Assembly (NCBI GenBank): GCA_965661355.1
Contig: CBFIDI010000004.1
Coordinates: forward strand, 1 to 53,313
Source: CAMCFD01 sp965661355
Lineage (GTDB): Bacteria > Pseudomonadota > Alphaproteobacteria > Rickettsiales > UBA1997
Length of the DNA stretch: 53,313 nt
Reading direction: 5' to 3'
The notes beneath the pieces are model-generated. The model made no database searches. It saw only the letters and a program-made list of their open reading frames with translations, and was not told the origin of the DNA. Positions 1 through 8,971 of the stretch are shown here, in pieces. How positions within the stretch are numbered: the first letter of the stretch is position 1; the number at the start of each line of letters is the position of its first letter. The translations under genes were made by a program, and so were the position numbers.

Positions 1-1128
1 CATCCAGCCTTCAAAACTTTCGTAAATTGGTTTTATTTTATCCCATAAATCAACTCTTTGTGGCAAATATTCATATTTCTTGCCTTCAATTTCGTAATGA
101 GTGCAAATTTTAATATTTTTTACAAAATCTAGAACATCAAGCTTAGTTAGAGTAATTTCTTTGACCGAGGATAGCTTAATAGAATGTCTAACTAAAGCTG
201 CGTCAAACCAGCCGCAACGACGACCACGCCCAGTTACCGTACCAATTTCGCCGCCAATTGTTGCTAAATCTTTACCGTCTTGATCGTGAAGTTCTGTTGG
301 AAATGGGCCCGACCCAACTCTGGTGGTGTAAGATTTTATAATCCCTAATGTTTTGTTAATTGCGTCAGATCCCATACAGCTTCCAAGTCCAACTTGCGCC
401 GCAATAGTGTTGGAAGAGGTTACAAATGGATAAGTTCCGTAATTTACATCAAGCAAAGCGCCTTGGGCTCCCTCGAACATTATATTCTCGCTTTTTTCAA
501 GCTCTAACATAATTTCATAAGAAGTTCTGACAAAGGGTGTAATTTGATTTTTAATTGACAATAATTCTTCCATTAAGTCGTCGATAGAAATTTCTTTTGC
601 GCCAAGACCCTTTCTTAAAATATTATGGTAATTTAAAGCATTTAGTGCAATTTCTTTAAGGTAAATTTCATCATATAAATCGCATATTCTAATTGACCTT
701 CTTCCGGCTTTGTCTTCGTAAGTAGGGCCAATTCCTCTGCCGGTGGTGCCAATTTTATTTTCACCTTTTTGCGATTCAAGAAGTTGATCAAGCTCGCGAT
801 GAAAAGATAAAATTAAAGAACAATTATCGGCGATAAGTAATTTTTTGCGGTCTATTTTGAGACCAGATTTTTCAGTTTTTTCAATTTCAGCAAAAAGAGC
901 CAAGGCGTCAACGACAACGCCGCTGCCGATAACTGAAAGCTTGTTTCGAACTATTCCTGAGGGTAAAAGGCTTAATTTATATATTTTATCTTCAACTTTA
1001 ATTGTATGGCCCGCATTATGGCCGCCCTGAAACCTTACGATAGCGCCAAATTGGTCAGATAAAAAGTCAACTATTTTCCCTTTTCCTTCGTCGCCCCATT
1101 GAAGGCCTATTACTGCGATATTGGTCAT
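1..1128 (-). CDS. purA: Adenylosuccinate synthetase, C-terminus cut by window edge
   Basis: PurA catalyses the first committed step from IMP to AMP in the cytoplasm, joining aspartate to IMP with GTP. The protein opens MTNIAVIGLQWGDEGKGK, which holds the GDEGKGK phosphate-binding loop, followed by the conserved FQGGHNAGHTI segment. The last visible residues (PIYESFEGW) also fit the family. 376 codons are seen; the family is about 430 long, so some 50 residues lie beyond base 1. The ATG at 1128 is the only start that places the nucleotide loop at the usual distance from the N-terminus. A small zinc-finger gene ends 19 bases upstream on the same strand, so the two are probably co-transcribed. 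Confidence 0.96.
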   Translation of the reverse strand, partial: MTNIAVIGLQWGDEGKGKIVDFLSDQFGAIVRFQGGHNAGHTIKVEDKIYKLSLLPSGIVRNKLSVIGSGVVVDALALFAEIEKTEKSGLKIDRKKLLIADNCSLILSFHRELDQLLESQKGENKIGTTGRGIGPTYEDKAGRRSIRICDLYDEIYLKEIALNALNYHNILRKGLGAKEISIDDLMEELLSIKNQITPFVRTSYEIMLELEKSENIMFEGAQGALLDVNYGTYPFVTSSNTIAAQVGLGSCMGSDAINKTLGIIKSYTTRVGSGPFPTELHDQDGKDLATIGGEIGTVTGRGRRCGWFDAALVRHSIKLSSVKEITLTKLDVLDFVKNIKICTHYEIEGKKYEYLPQRVDLWDKIKPIYESFEGWM

Positions 1129-1147
1129 TTTAGATTTAATAATTAGA

Positions 1148-1351
1148 TTATTTAATAGTGAGATATTTGCTGCAATAGGGGCAAATTACATAATTTTTAT
1201 CACCCATATCAAGATAAACGGTAGGGTGGCGCGATGATTTATTTGTCTCGTCTTTTGATGTTCCGTCGCATGAAACTTTTTTCGAATTGACATGCAAAAT
1301 ATCTGTCATAGAGTGACTGGCAGAAGTGTCTGTTTTCATAGCAATTGGCAA
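1148..1351 (-). CDS. zf-CHCC zinc-finger protein (NDUFS6-like)
   Basis: This 67-residue protein has the zf-CHCC pattern: Cys28, His42, Cys57 and Cys60, in VSCDG, HPTVYLDMG and VICPYCSKY. The family is homologous to the C-terminal part of mitochondrial complex I subunit NDUFS6/13 kDa, and in alphaproteobacteria it is an accessory protein linked to complex I; zinc binding is inferred from the ligands. An alternative ATG four codons later (1339) cannot be excluded. It lies immediately upstream of purA on the same strand. The ligand spacing makes it a real gene despite its small size. Confidence 0.85.
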   Translation of the reverse strand: MPIAMKTDTSASHSMTDILHVNSKKVSCDGTSKDETNKSSRHPTVYLDMGDKNYVICPYCSKYLTIK

Positions 1352-2163
1352 TTATTATGTTTATAATCCCTAAATTAATTTTTACGATTTTTATTATATC
1401 AAGCAAGACTATAAATTGCAATTTAAATTTAGAATTTGCGGCTTTCAAAAATATAAAACTTATTAGAGGTAAAAAATATTTTCTAAAGGTTATTTTATTT
1501 TTTAATTAAATGTTAAGTTCTGACTATAAAAAGAAATCTATTCGCTGTAATTTTAGTTAATAAATTCATATATAAAATACGATTGTAGATTTATCATGAT
1601 CTGCATTAATTAACAAAATTATTAGTTAAGTTAAAGATTGGTAGCTGGAGATAATTCAAAATCTCTTTTTCATCTGGTTGAGATATTTTTAAATTTTCAC
1701 AATTAAGTTTTCACAATTAATTTACTAATAAGGCACTAAGAGTAAAAAATAAAAATACATAATTTCTCAACTTTTGTATTATTTTCTAAAACTAGCATTA
1801 AAAATTGCAAAAAGTCGAGAAAATTTACGAAAAATATAGTTTCTGAGAAGGTATTATTTTTTAGTAATTTTCATCTAAGAATATTTTGCCTTCATATAGA
1901 TTTAAAGATACAAAGTGCTATTATAATTTGGTTTATAAGGTCTTGTTTATAAGCTTTGTTAGAATTTATATGACGCAAAAAATTTAGTTTACTGTAAAAT
2001 TTATTAATGTTATAATTTTATTGTTATAAAATTGGACGAATTTTATGTTTGAAACATTGTTTGTTATGCAATTAAGCGATAGTTGGCTACGGTCATAAAT
2101 GCATATTAAATATTTCGCGAAGCTTTGCTTCGTTTAGCGGTTGTAATTTGAATTTTGACTAAA
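1352..2163. other. Long non-coding spacer between zf-CHCC and dsbD
   Basis: No credible gene is seen in this stretch; it is very AT-rich with stops in all frames. It contains a short segment near 1803 (ATTGCAAAAAGTCGA) that resembles 6534-6547, so part of it may be decayed dispersed repeat. A perfect hairpin lies at its right end. Confidence 0.6.
2118..2132. other. Short perfect hairpin upstream of dsbD
   Basis: CGAAGC-TTT-GCTTCG forms a perfect 6-bp stem with a 3-base loop, 31 bases before the dsbD ATG. It is followed by only a weak T-run, so it is a poor terminator. It may be a leader structure or a repeat remnant. Confidence 0.35.
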
Positions 2164-4026
2164 ATGAGAAAGTTAAGTTTTTTTGCTTTAAAAATATTAT
2201 TGATAGTTTTTTGTTTTCAAAGTCATTCTTATAGCGAAATTTCTGATTGGCAATTTTCTGAAAATAGCAACGAAAATGCTAAGGTAAGATTGTTGTCATC
2301 TATTAAAAATATTGAGGAAAATAAAGGGGGAAATAAGTATTTATTAGCTATTTTGCAAATAAAGTTAAAAGATGGTTGGAAAATATACGGGCCTGATTCG
2401 CACGAAATTGGCTTTGCTCCGCAAGTAATGATTGATGGAGAAATATACAAGTCTCATAAAATAAAATGGCCAGAGTCAATTCCGCAAAGCGAAAAAATTG
2501 GCTTGAATGTACTAAATTACTCAATTTATAAAGATGAAGTTTACCTTCCGGTTGAAATTACTTTAAAAAATTATCAACAAAAAGAAAAAAATATCAATAT
2601 TCATTTAAATTACGGATTATGTAAAGAAATTTGCATACCTGCTTCAAACGAGTTTGAAATTAGTGATTTTATTGTTGATGAAAATGTTCTAAAGATTGCT
2701 AGAGAAAAAAGTAATAAACAAGATGACAATAGTCTTTTGAGCGATAAAAAATTATTTGGCAATTCTGGATCAATAGGAGTTATGAGTTTGTGTTATGGTA
2801 TTTTAGCGGCTTTTCTAGGTGGTTTAATTTTAAATATTATGCCTTGTGTTTTGCCGGTTTTAGGCCTTAAGTTAATGTCCGTTATTAAACACCAAGACGC
2901 CACAAGTTCAAAGGTTAGGTTTGCCTTTGCCTCAACAATTTTAGGAATTTTATTCTCTTTTATAGTTTTTGCAGGTTTTTCAATTTCTTTGGCTAAGGCC
3001 GGAGAGGTATTTAATTGGGGAATTCAATTTCAAAATCCTTATTTCTTAATTAGCGTAATATTGATTTTGGCCTTTTTCGTTGCTAATTTGCTTGGTTTAT
3101 TCGAAATTAATGCCAATCGGTTTTTGGCTAATTTACTAAATCGCAAAGTTGAAAAAGAAAAAAAGAAAATATTCGTGCCTAATTTCTTGTCGGGTCTCTT
3201 GGCTGTAACCCTAGCAACTCCTTGTTCAGCGCCATTTTTAGGGGCGGCAATATCTTTTTCTATTACCCAGTCGCCATTAATTATAGCTTTGATTTTTATA
3301 GCCATGGGAATTGGCTTTGCCTTCCCTTATTTTATTTTAATTTTTTATCCAAAAGCGGTTAATAAATTGCCAAAATCGGGTTCTTGGATGCTTTCTCTTA
3401 AAAAATTCATGGCTGGTTTGTTAATAGCAACTATTACTTGGCTGTTATATGTTTTATATGGCAATATTGGTTTTTTTGTAACTTCGGTTGTTAGTTTTGT
3501 TTCTATTTTTATTGTTGTGGCCATGAAAATAGGTTACGGATTTTTGCGATATTTTGTTATTTTAAGCCTGCTTATTGTCGCAATTTGCTCGCCTTCAAAA
3601 TTTGAGAATTTGAAAATGACCCCAGTTCACAAGTCAGACTCTTTGTGGAAGCCACTTAAAGTAGAAAAAATTGATGATTATGTGAAGTCCGGAAAAATTG
3701 TGATAATTGATGTTACTGCTGATTGGTGCTTGACTTGTAAGTTCAATAAATATAAAGTATTACGCGATGATGAGGTGGTTACAAGGTTGAAAAAACAAGA
3801 TATTGTTGCAATGAGAGGTGATATAACTCGTCCAAATAAAAAAATTATGGATTTTGTTAATTCGCATAATCGTTTTGCAATTCCTTTCAATGTAATTTAC
3901 GGCCCCAATAACGAAAATGGCGTTCTGGCCAGTGAAATTTTAAACAAGGCAAAATTTTTAGAATTAATAAATAATGTTGCAAAAAATGACAGATCTTACG
4001 AAGTTAACGATAAAAAAGGCTCTTAA
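2164..4026 (+). CDS. dsbD: Thiol:disulfide interchange protein DsbD
   Basis: DsbD is an inner-membrane protein that carries electrons from cytoplasmic thioredoxin to periplasmic thiol proteins. Three domains are visible in order: a signal peptide (about 1-25) with a periplasmic immunoglobulin-like domain holding Cys153 and Cys157 (GLCKEIC); a polytopic membrane domain with the paired cysteines Cys228 (MPCVLPVLGLK) and Cys354 (TPCSAPF); and a C-terminal thioredoxin-like domain with Cys522-x-x-Cys525 (DWCLTCK). The length, about 620, is near the family norm of 565-620. An in-frame TTG exists at 2155, but ATG 2164 gives a better signal peptide. The 3' end overlaps gatA by 41 bases, so the two are probably one transcript. 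Confidence 0.95.
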   Translation: MRKLSFFALKILLIVFCFQSHSYSEISDWQFSENSNENAKVRLLSSIKNIEENKGGNKYLLAILQIKLKDGWKIYGPDSHEIGFAPQVMIDGEIYKSHKIKWPESIPQSEKIGLNVLNYSIYKDEVYLPVEITLKNYQQKEKNINIHLNYGLCKEICIPASNEFEISDFIVDENVLKIAREKSNKQDDNSLLSDKKLFGNSGSIGVMSLCYGILAAFLGGLILNIMPCVLPVLGLKLMSVIKHQDATSSKVRFAFASTILGILFSFIVFAGFSISLAKAGEVFNWGIQFQNPYFLISVILILAFFVANLLGLFEINANRFLANLLNRKVEKEKKKIFVPNFLSGLLAVTLATPCSAPFLGAAISFSITQSPLIIALIFIAMGIGFAFPYFILIFYPKAVNKLPKSGSWMLSLKKFMAGLLIATITWLLYVLYGNIGFFVTSVVSFVSIFIVVAMKIGYGFLRYFVILSLLIVAICSPSKFENLKMTPVHKSDSLWKPLKVEKIDDYVKSGKIVIIDVTADWCLTCKFNKYKVLRDDEVVTRLKKQDIVAMRGDITRPNKKIMDFVNSHNRFAIPFNVIYGPNNENGVLASEILNKAKFLELINNVAKNDRSYEVNDKKGS

Positions 4027-5443
4027 GGGGTTGGAAAATAAAGAATTTTCAGCTGTTGATTTAACCAAAGCCTATATAAAAAATATTGAACAAAACAGTC
4101 ATATAAACGCTTACATTACCACCTGCTTTGACTTGGCGCTAAGTCAGGCTAGAGTTTCTGATGAAAATATTAAAAATGGTAAAATGCGTGACCTAGAAGG
4201 AATTCCGCTTGGCATTAAGGACTTGTTTTGCACCAAAAATATTAGAACTACTAATGGCTCGCAAATGCTCGAAGAATTTGTCCCGACCTACGAGTCAACA
4301 GTTACGCAAAATCTCCTTGATGCAGGCGCGGTTTTTTTAGGCAAGTTAAATATGGACGAATTCGCAATGGGATCAGCCAATGTCAATAGTTATTTTGGGC
4401 CAGTTATCAACCCCTATAAAAAAAATAATAGCGATGAAGATTTAGTTCCTGGCGGAAGTTCGGGCGGTAGCTCAGCGGCAGTTGCGGCAAATTTATGTGC
4501 GGCGGCTACGGCTTCTGATACTGGTGGATCAATTCGTCAACCCGCTTCTTTTACTAATACGGTTGGTGTTAAGCCTACTTACGGTAGATGTTCAAGATAT
4601 GGAATGATTGCCTTTGCAAGTTCTTTAGATCAAGCGGGCATGATTTCAAAAGATGTTGACGATGCCGCGCTTTTACAAAAAGTCATTTCAGGTTACGACG
4701 AAAAAGATTCCACCTCAGTTAATATTCCAGTTCCAGACTTTGATTCTTTGCTTAATAGTAATATTAAGGGTAAAAAAATTGGCATTCCAAAAGAATATAA
4801 AATGGAAAATATGCCGCCAGAGATTGAAAAATTATGGCAAGATGGCGCGGATAAGTTGTTAAGAAAGGGTGCCGAGATTGTCGATATTTCGTTGCCCCAT
4901 ACTAAATATGCTTCTTCGGTTTATTATATTTTAGCCCCGGCAGAGTGCTCTTCTAACTTAGCGCGATTTGACGGCGTTAGATATGGTTATAGAACTGAGC
5001 AGAAAGGTCTTTCAATTGAACAAATGTACGAAAAAACAAGGTCTGAAGCTTTTGGTGAAGAGGTTAAAAAAAGAATTTTTATCGGAACTTATGTTTTGTC
5101 GGCCGGATATTATGATGCATATTATAAAAAATCGCTAAAAGTCAGAAATTTAATTGCGCAAGACTTTATTAATGCATTTAAAGAGGTTGATGCAATTTTA
5201 ACACCAAGTACGCCAAATGCGCCATTTGCAATTAGCGAATCAAAAACAATTACTAAAAACGATCCGGTAAAAATGTATTTAAACGATATTTTTACTATTC
5301 CTGCTAATTTGGCTGGTTTACCAGCAATGTCTGTTCCAGCTGGGCTTGATCATGACGGCTTGCCTCTTGGCTTGCAAATTATGACTAATCATTTTGACGA
5401 GCAATCAATGTTTAATATTGCAAAAGCTATGCAAGAAGATTAA
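3986..5443 (+). CDS. gatA: Glutamyl-tRNA(Gln) amidotransferase subunit A
   Basis: GatA is the glutaminase/amidase subunit of GatCAB, which converts Glu-tRNA(Gln), and often Asp-tRNA(Asn), to the amide form. The amidase-signature triad is present: Lys78 in GIKDLF, the cis-Ser in PGGSSGGSSAA (about 158) and Ser182 in DTGGSIRQPA. Length 485 matches the family. Of two in-frame ATGs (3974, 3986), 3986 gives MTDLTKLT, the typical N-terminus; either start overlaps dsbD. gatC lies about 3.5 kb away and gatB is not in the window, so the usual gatCAB operon is split here. Confidence 0.95.
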   Translation: MTDLTKLTIKKALKGLENKEFSAVDLTKAYIKNIEQNSHINAYITTCFDLALSQARVSDENIKNGKMRDLEGIPLGIKDLFCTKNIRTTNGSQMLEEFVPTYESTVTQNLLDAGAVFLGKLNMDEFAMGSANVNSYFGPVINPYKKNNSDEDLVPGGSSGGSSAAVAANLCAAATASDTGGSIRQPASFTNTVGVKPTYGRCSRYGMIAFASSLDQAGMISKDVDDAALLQKVISGYDEKDSTSVNIPVPDFDSLLNSNIKGKKIGIPKEYKMENMPPEIEKLWQDGADKLLRKGAEIVDISLPHTKYASSVYYILAPAECSSNLARFDGVRYGYRTEQKGLSIEQMYEKTRSEAFGEEVKKRIFIGTYVLSAGYYDAYYKKSLKVRNLIAQDFINAFKEVDAILTPSTPNAPFAISESKTITKNDPVKMYLNDIFTIPANLAGLPAMSVPAGLDHDGLPLGLQIMTNHFDEQSMFNIAKAMQED

Positions 5444-5549
5444 AATTCAAAATTTTATTTATCAACAAACTTAGTTCTTGTTTTAAAGCTTGGTTTACGA
5501 GCTTTTTTCTTAGCTTAAGATATTCTTAATTTTATTTAGGCCTATATTT

Positions 5550-6449
5550 ATGGATTATTTTAAGAAATTTTCAAATAACTCTCATGCGATATTTTTCACT
5601 ATTTTGACATGTTTTTTAATGTCGATGATGGTTGGAATTGTTAGGCATTTGGTTGATGATTTTCATCCATTTTTCGTGCTTTTCATGAGAAACCTAGTGG
5701 CGTTTTTCTTGTTTATGCCAATGATGTTTAGAGGTGGTAAAAAAATATTTCATACTAAAACTCCAAAACTACATTTATTGCGCGGAGTCAACGGCTTGAT
5801 CGGTATGTTAATATGGTTTTACATTGTTGACAAAATTCCATTACCAGAATTAATATCTTTTACTTTTTTGGTGCCAATTATGACAACATTTGCAGCAATG
5901 TTATTTTTAAAAGAAAAAGTAGGAAAAAGGGCTTGGTTAGCTTTGTTAATTGGATTTGTAGGAATTCTAATAATTACCAGACCTGGTTACAGAGATTTAA
6001 ATATTGCATATTTACTAGCTTTAACTACAACAATTTCTTGGTCGTCGACAAATTTATTGGTAAAGGTTATGACCAGAACTGAAAGATCGCGCGTCATTGT
6101 AATGTATATGACAATAATTATTTTGGTTTTGTCAACTCCTTTTGGCGTGATTTATTTTAAACCATTTGGATTTGTAGATTTTTTGTGGTTTTTAAGCCTT
6201 GGCATGATTGCAAGCCTGTCGCAGATGTCTTTGTCTTACGCTTTTTCGAAAGCTGATTTATCGGTTGTGCAACCATTTGATTTTATGCGCCTGATATTCA
6301 CCTCGATAATTGCTTATTTTGCGTTTGACCAAGTTCTTGACTCTTATACTTTGGTTGGGTCTTTGGTGATAATGGTTGGCGTTGTGTTTGCGGCTTCGAA
6401 AAAGAAGAAAAAGCGCGGATATTATTCTGATGAATTGAGTGATGTTTAA
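5550..6449 (+). CDS. EamA/DMT-family transporter
   Basis: A 299-residue membrane protein with about ten hydrophobic segments in two repeated halves, typical of the drug/metabolite transporter superfamily. The second transmembrane pair (PFFVLFMRNLVAFFLF) and the LKEKVGKRAWLALLIGFVGI segment are characteristic of EamA repeats. It ends in a basic cytoplasmic tail (KKKKKRG). Members export amino acids or other metabolites; in Rickettsiales, related proteins import S-adenosylmethionine, but nothing here fixes the substrate. It stands alone, 106 bases after gatA. Confidence 0.85.
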   Translation: MDYFKKFSNNSHAIFFTILTCFLMSMMVGIVRHLVDDFHPFFVLFMRNLVAFFLFMPMMFRGGKKIFHTKTPKLHLLRGVNGLIGMLIWFYIVDKIPLPELISFTFLVPIMTTFAAMLFLKEKVGKRAWLALLIGFVGILIITRPGYRDLNIAYLLALTTTISWSSTNLLVKVMTRTERSRVIVMYMTIIILVLSTPFGVIYFKPFGFVDFLWFLSLGMIASLSQMSLSYAFSKADLSVVQPFDFMRLIFTSIIAYFAFDQVLDSYTLVGSLVIMVGVVFAASKKKKKRGYYSDELSDV

Positions 6450-6559
6450 CTTTTCTTTGCAATAAAAAATAAATAATTTCTATTTTTCTTAAGACTTACT
6501 TTAAAATAAAGCGCCCTATACAGCAAGACAATTATTGCAAAAGTCGATATTTCATTAGG

Positions 6560-6625
6560 ATATGCGTCTAAAATTTTATAATAATTTTTTGTTAAAAAGA
6601 TAAGTTTTTTATCTAGAATTAAAAT
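6560..6625 (+). repeat. Degenerate dispersed repeat, family C, copy 1
   Basis: The core TTTTATAATAATTTTTTGTT followed by AAAAAGATAAG aligns by eye with 18250-18316 and 29111-29176. A weaker reverse match lies at 22466-22500. AT-richness lowers certainty, but the shared order of blocks over about 60 bases is hard to get by chance three times. Confidence 0.45.
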
Positions 6626-6635
6626 TATTATTTAG

Positions 6636-6775
6636 TGACTATATCATTTTAACTTTAAAATTAATTATCAAGGGTTTAAAAAGTTTCATCAAGATAACTT
6701 ATCGTAAAAAAATGATTAATATAATCTGGATATATTGCAAAAGTTTTAACGATGGCTTTATTAATTAAGTTTTAA
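6636..6775 (+). repeat. Dispersed hairpin repeat, family D, copy 1
   Basis: Bases 6661-6720 match the reverse complement of 11081-11140 at 51 of 60 positions without a gap, and similarity continues on both sides for about 140 bases in all. Both copies contain ATCGTAAAAA and, about 30-35 bases later, a near-complementary arm (here TTTTAACGAT), so a long hairpin is conserved. This is the kind of palindromic element known from Rickettsia (RPE), but it is not identified with any named family. Confidence 0.7.
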
Positions 6776-6873
6776 CCTCATAAATAGCAAATTGTAAAGT
6801 TAAAGTGGAATAATATATTGCAAAAGGGTAAAATTATATAATACTTCTATCTTTATTTATTTATGTAGCAACT

Positions 6874-8055
6874 ATGATTAATTATCAAGATTTTTTTAAA
6901 TCTTCCATAGAAAAATTTAAGCAGGAAAATAGATATCGTGAATTTGTTGATATTTCAAGAATTTGCGGGCGCTTTCCTTATGCAATAGACAATAGCAATG
7001 ACCAAGAGGTTATTGTTTGGTGCTCGAATGATTATTTAGGAATGTCGCAAAATGAAAATTCTATTAATAATGCGATTGCATCTATTAAGAAATATGGACT
7101 TGGAAGCGGTGGCACCAGAAATATTTCGGGCAATAACCATGAAATTGTGAAGCTTGAACAAGAACTTGCAAAGCTTCATGACAAAGAAAGAGGGATTGTT
7201 TTTTCTTCTGGTTATGTTTGTAACGATTCCGTAATTCAATCTTTGGTTAAAATTATTCCTGATTTATTGATATTTTCTGATAGAAATAACCATGCTTCAA
7301 TTATTTCTGGTATTAGAAATTCTGGTGCTGAAAAATTTATTTTTAATCATAACGACGCAAATCACCTAGAAAAATTACTAAAATCTTGCCCGATTGAGCG
7401 GCCAAAATTAATTATTTTTGAATCGATCTATTCAATGGATGGAGATTTTGGCGAAGTAGAATCTTTTGTTAAACTAGCTAAAAAATATAACGCCCTAACC
7501 TATTGCGACGAAGTTCATGGCGTTGGTCTTTATGGAGAAAAGGGCCAAGGTGTTTGTGCCGAAATTGGTCTAAGTGATGAGGTTGATATAATTCAAGGCA
7601 CTTTTGGCAAGGCTTACGGGGTTATTGGCGGGTTTATTGTCGGTAAAAACGAGTTGGTCGATGCTGTAAAGCTAAACTCTTCGGGTTTTATATTTTCAAC
7701 TTCTATTCCACCAGTTGTTGCTGGAGCAATTAGAAGCAATATGGCCAGTTTAGAAAATAACAATAAATTAAGAATTGACCATAAAAATAAGGTGCTTTGT
7801 CTAAAAAAAGCCCTAAATGATGCTGGCATTGAAATTGTCGCTAATAAATCTCATATTGTTTCGATAAAAGTTTCAGGCGCAAGTAAGGTTGAGAATATTT
7901 CAAAAAGACTACTTGTTGATTTCAAGATTTACATTCAGCATATAAACTATCCGACGGTAAAAAAAGGTGACGAAAGATTAAGAATAACCGTTACGCCATT
8001 TCACACACAAAAAATGATAGATGAATTAGTTTCAGCCCTAAAAGAATGTATTTAG
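6874..8055 (+). CDS. hemA: 5-aminolevulinate synthase
   Basis: This PLP enzyme condenses glycine with succinyl-CoA to 5-aminolevulinate, the first step of haem synthesis by the C4 (Shemin) route used by alphaproteobacteria and mitochondria. The 393-residue protein has the class II alpha-oxoamine synthase landmarks: GSGGTRNISGN near the N-terminus, FSDRNNHASII, YCDEVHGVGLYG with the PLP aspartate, and the Schiff-base Lys246 in GTFGKAYG. Length fits the roughly 400-residue bacterial enzyme. It is transcribed alone. A repeat-filled spacer lies upstream, with TATAAT at 6837-6842. Confidence 0.96.
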   Translation: MINYQDFFKSSIEKFKQENRYREFVDISRICGRFPYAIDNSNDQEVIVWCSNDYLGMSQNENSINNAIASIKKYGLGSGGTRNISGNNHEIVKLEQELAKLHDKERGIVFSSGYVCNDSVIQSLVKIIPDLLIFSDRNNHASIISGIRNSGAEKFIFNHNDANHLEKLLKSCPIERPKLIIFESIYSMDGDFGEVESFVKLAKKYNALTYCDEVHGVGLYGEKGQGVCAEIGLSDEVDIIQGTFGKAYGVIGGFIVGKNELVDAVKLNSSGFIFSTSIPPVVAGAIRSNMASLENNNKLRIDHKNKVLCLKKALNDAGIEIVANKSHIVSIKVSGASKVENISKRLLVDFKIYIQHINYPTVKKGDERLRITVTPFHTQKMIDELVSALKECI

Positions 8056-8225
8056 TTTATGCTTAAAACCTTTGTAATCGATTCTAGGTAAGTTAATATT
8101 ATTGGCTTTTGGCATTTAAGGACTATATAGATATTTTATCTTTTTGGCAAATAATCATCACAAAATCTGAGTATAGGCGACTAAGTATATCTTGATTTTC
8201 TTAATAATTAATTCTCTATCTGTTT

Positions 8226-8290
8226 TTACAAATGATTATTCCTAAGCTTTTTAAAAATATTTCGTATAAATTTTTTCTATTATTAGATCT
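8226..8290 (+). repeat. Degenerate dispersed repeat, family B, copy 1
   Basis: The block order ATTATTCCTAA, then CGTATAAATT, then TTTTCTATTATTA is shared with 10051-10125 and, on the other strand, with 11180-11235. The element abuts the MITE-like repeat at 8292. Confidence 0.5.
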
Positions 8291-8291
8291 A

Positions 8292-8389
8292 ATACCAAGA
8301 CCCATCTTTAAATATTAATTAAGGGCTAAATAAATTTAGTAATTAAATTACGGACGGATAAATTGGTGTTTAAAGATGGGATTTGGTAT
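8292..8389. repeat. MITE-like element, family A, short copy
   Basis: A 98-bp element with imperfect inverted ends: ATACCAAGACCCATCTTTAA on the left, and TTTAAAGATGGGATTTGGTA on the right as its near reverse complement. Its ends and inner flanks match the 164-bp copy at 31543-31706, of which this appears to be an internal-deletion derivative. A third copy lies at 18383-18519. It has no coding capacity. Confidence 0.75.
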
Positions 8390-8418
8390 AAACTCACTTT
8401 CTTTTAAATAGTAATATT

Positions 8419-8889
8419 TTAGCTTTTTAATTTCAGCAAAAAGCTTTCTAAAATTATGCTAGCAGCAATATCATCATGGTGTTTTTGCTTTTTTCGGGTT
8501 TTTATATCTTTGGCTATCTCTTCAGCTTCAAAACTTGACAATCTTTCGTCATGAAATATTATTGGCAGGTTTAGATGATGTTCGTTTAAATATAATAGAA
8601 AATTTTCAGCAAAAGTTTTTACGAATTTTGTCATTTTAATTTCGGTTCCGTCCATATGGGTTGGAAATCCTATGATTATTGCGGTAATATGATTTTGTTT
8701 TATATAATTTAACAAATCTTCAAAGTCTTTTTTATTGCTTGAGCGTGAAATTATAATTCTGGGCGTTGTCAATGTTTGACTTTGGTCGCAATCGGCCACG
8801 CCAATTCTTTTTGTTCCAAGGTCAAGAGCCATTATTTTACCTTGACTTAAAGATTTTTTATATGCTAAAATGTCAGATATAATGGGCAT
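8419..8889 (-). CDS. ruvX: RuvX/YqgF-type Holliday junction resolvase-like protein
   Basis: A 156-residue YqgF-family protein with an RNase H-like fold. The N-terminal MALDLGTKRIGVADCD motif carries the catalytic Asp, IGFPTHMDGTE is the second conserved block, and FHDERLSSFEAEE plus HDDIAASIIL supply the remaining acidic residues. Members process 16S rRNA 5' ends and have been proposed as resolvases. There are about 18 residues before the first motif, a slightly long N-terminus, so the internal ATG at MALDLG (8832) is a possible alternative start. The gene is divergent from gatC, with an 82-base gap. Confidence 0.9.
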   Translation of the reverse strand: MPIISDILAYKKSLSQGKIMALDLGTKRIGVADCDQSQTLTTPRIIISRSSNKKDFEDLLNYIKQNHITAIIIGFPTHMDGTEIKMTKFVKTFAENFLLYLNEHHLNLPIIFHDERLSSFEAEEIAKDIKTRKKQKHHDDIAASIILESFLLKLKS

Positions 8890-8929
8890 TTAATTTAAAT
8901 TTATCATAAAAGTTATTAATTATGTTAAG

Positions 8930-8938
8930 TGCTATAAT
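8930..8938 (+). promoter_or_regulatory. Extended -10 promoter for gatC
   Basis: TGCTATAAT matches the extended -10 consensus (TGnTATAAT), 34 bases before the gatC ATG. A weak -35 (TTATCA, 8911-8916) sits 16 bases upstream. Confidence 0.55.
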
Positions 8939-8971
8939 TTACTTGGGTTTAAAATGAAATAATAATATATT

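Larger units (their letters stand above)
6450..6873. other. Spacer built of degenerate repeats, upstream of hemA
   Basis: There is no gene. The spacer contains a family C repeat (6560-6625), a family D hairpin repeat (6636-6775), and three copies of TATTGCAAAAG at 6533, 6733 and 6816. A TATAAT box at 6837-6842 could serve hemA, but no -35 box sits at normal spacing. Confidence 0.6.
8056..8418. other. Spacer between hemA and ruvX holding two repeats
   Basis: No gene is visible. The right half is made of a family B segment (8226-8290) directly followed by a MITE-like family A element (8292-8389). The left part (8056-8225) shows nothing recognisable. Confidence 0.6.

Noticed and set aside
1239..1448. 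69-codon frame overlapping the zf-CHCC gene
   Set aside because: It overlaps the zinc-finger gene in another frame and has no motif.
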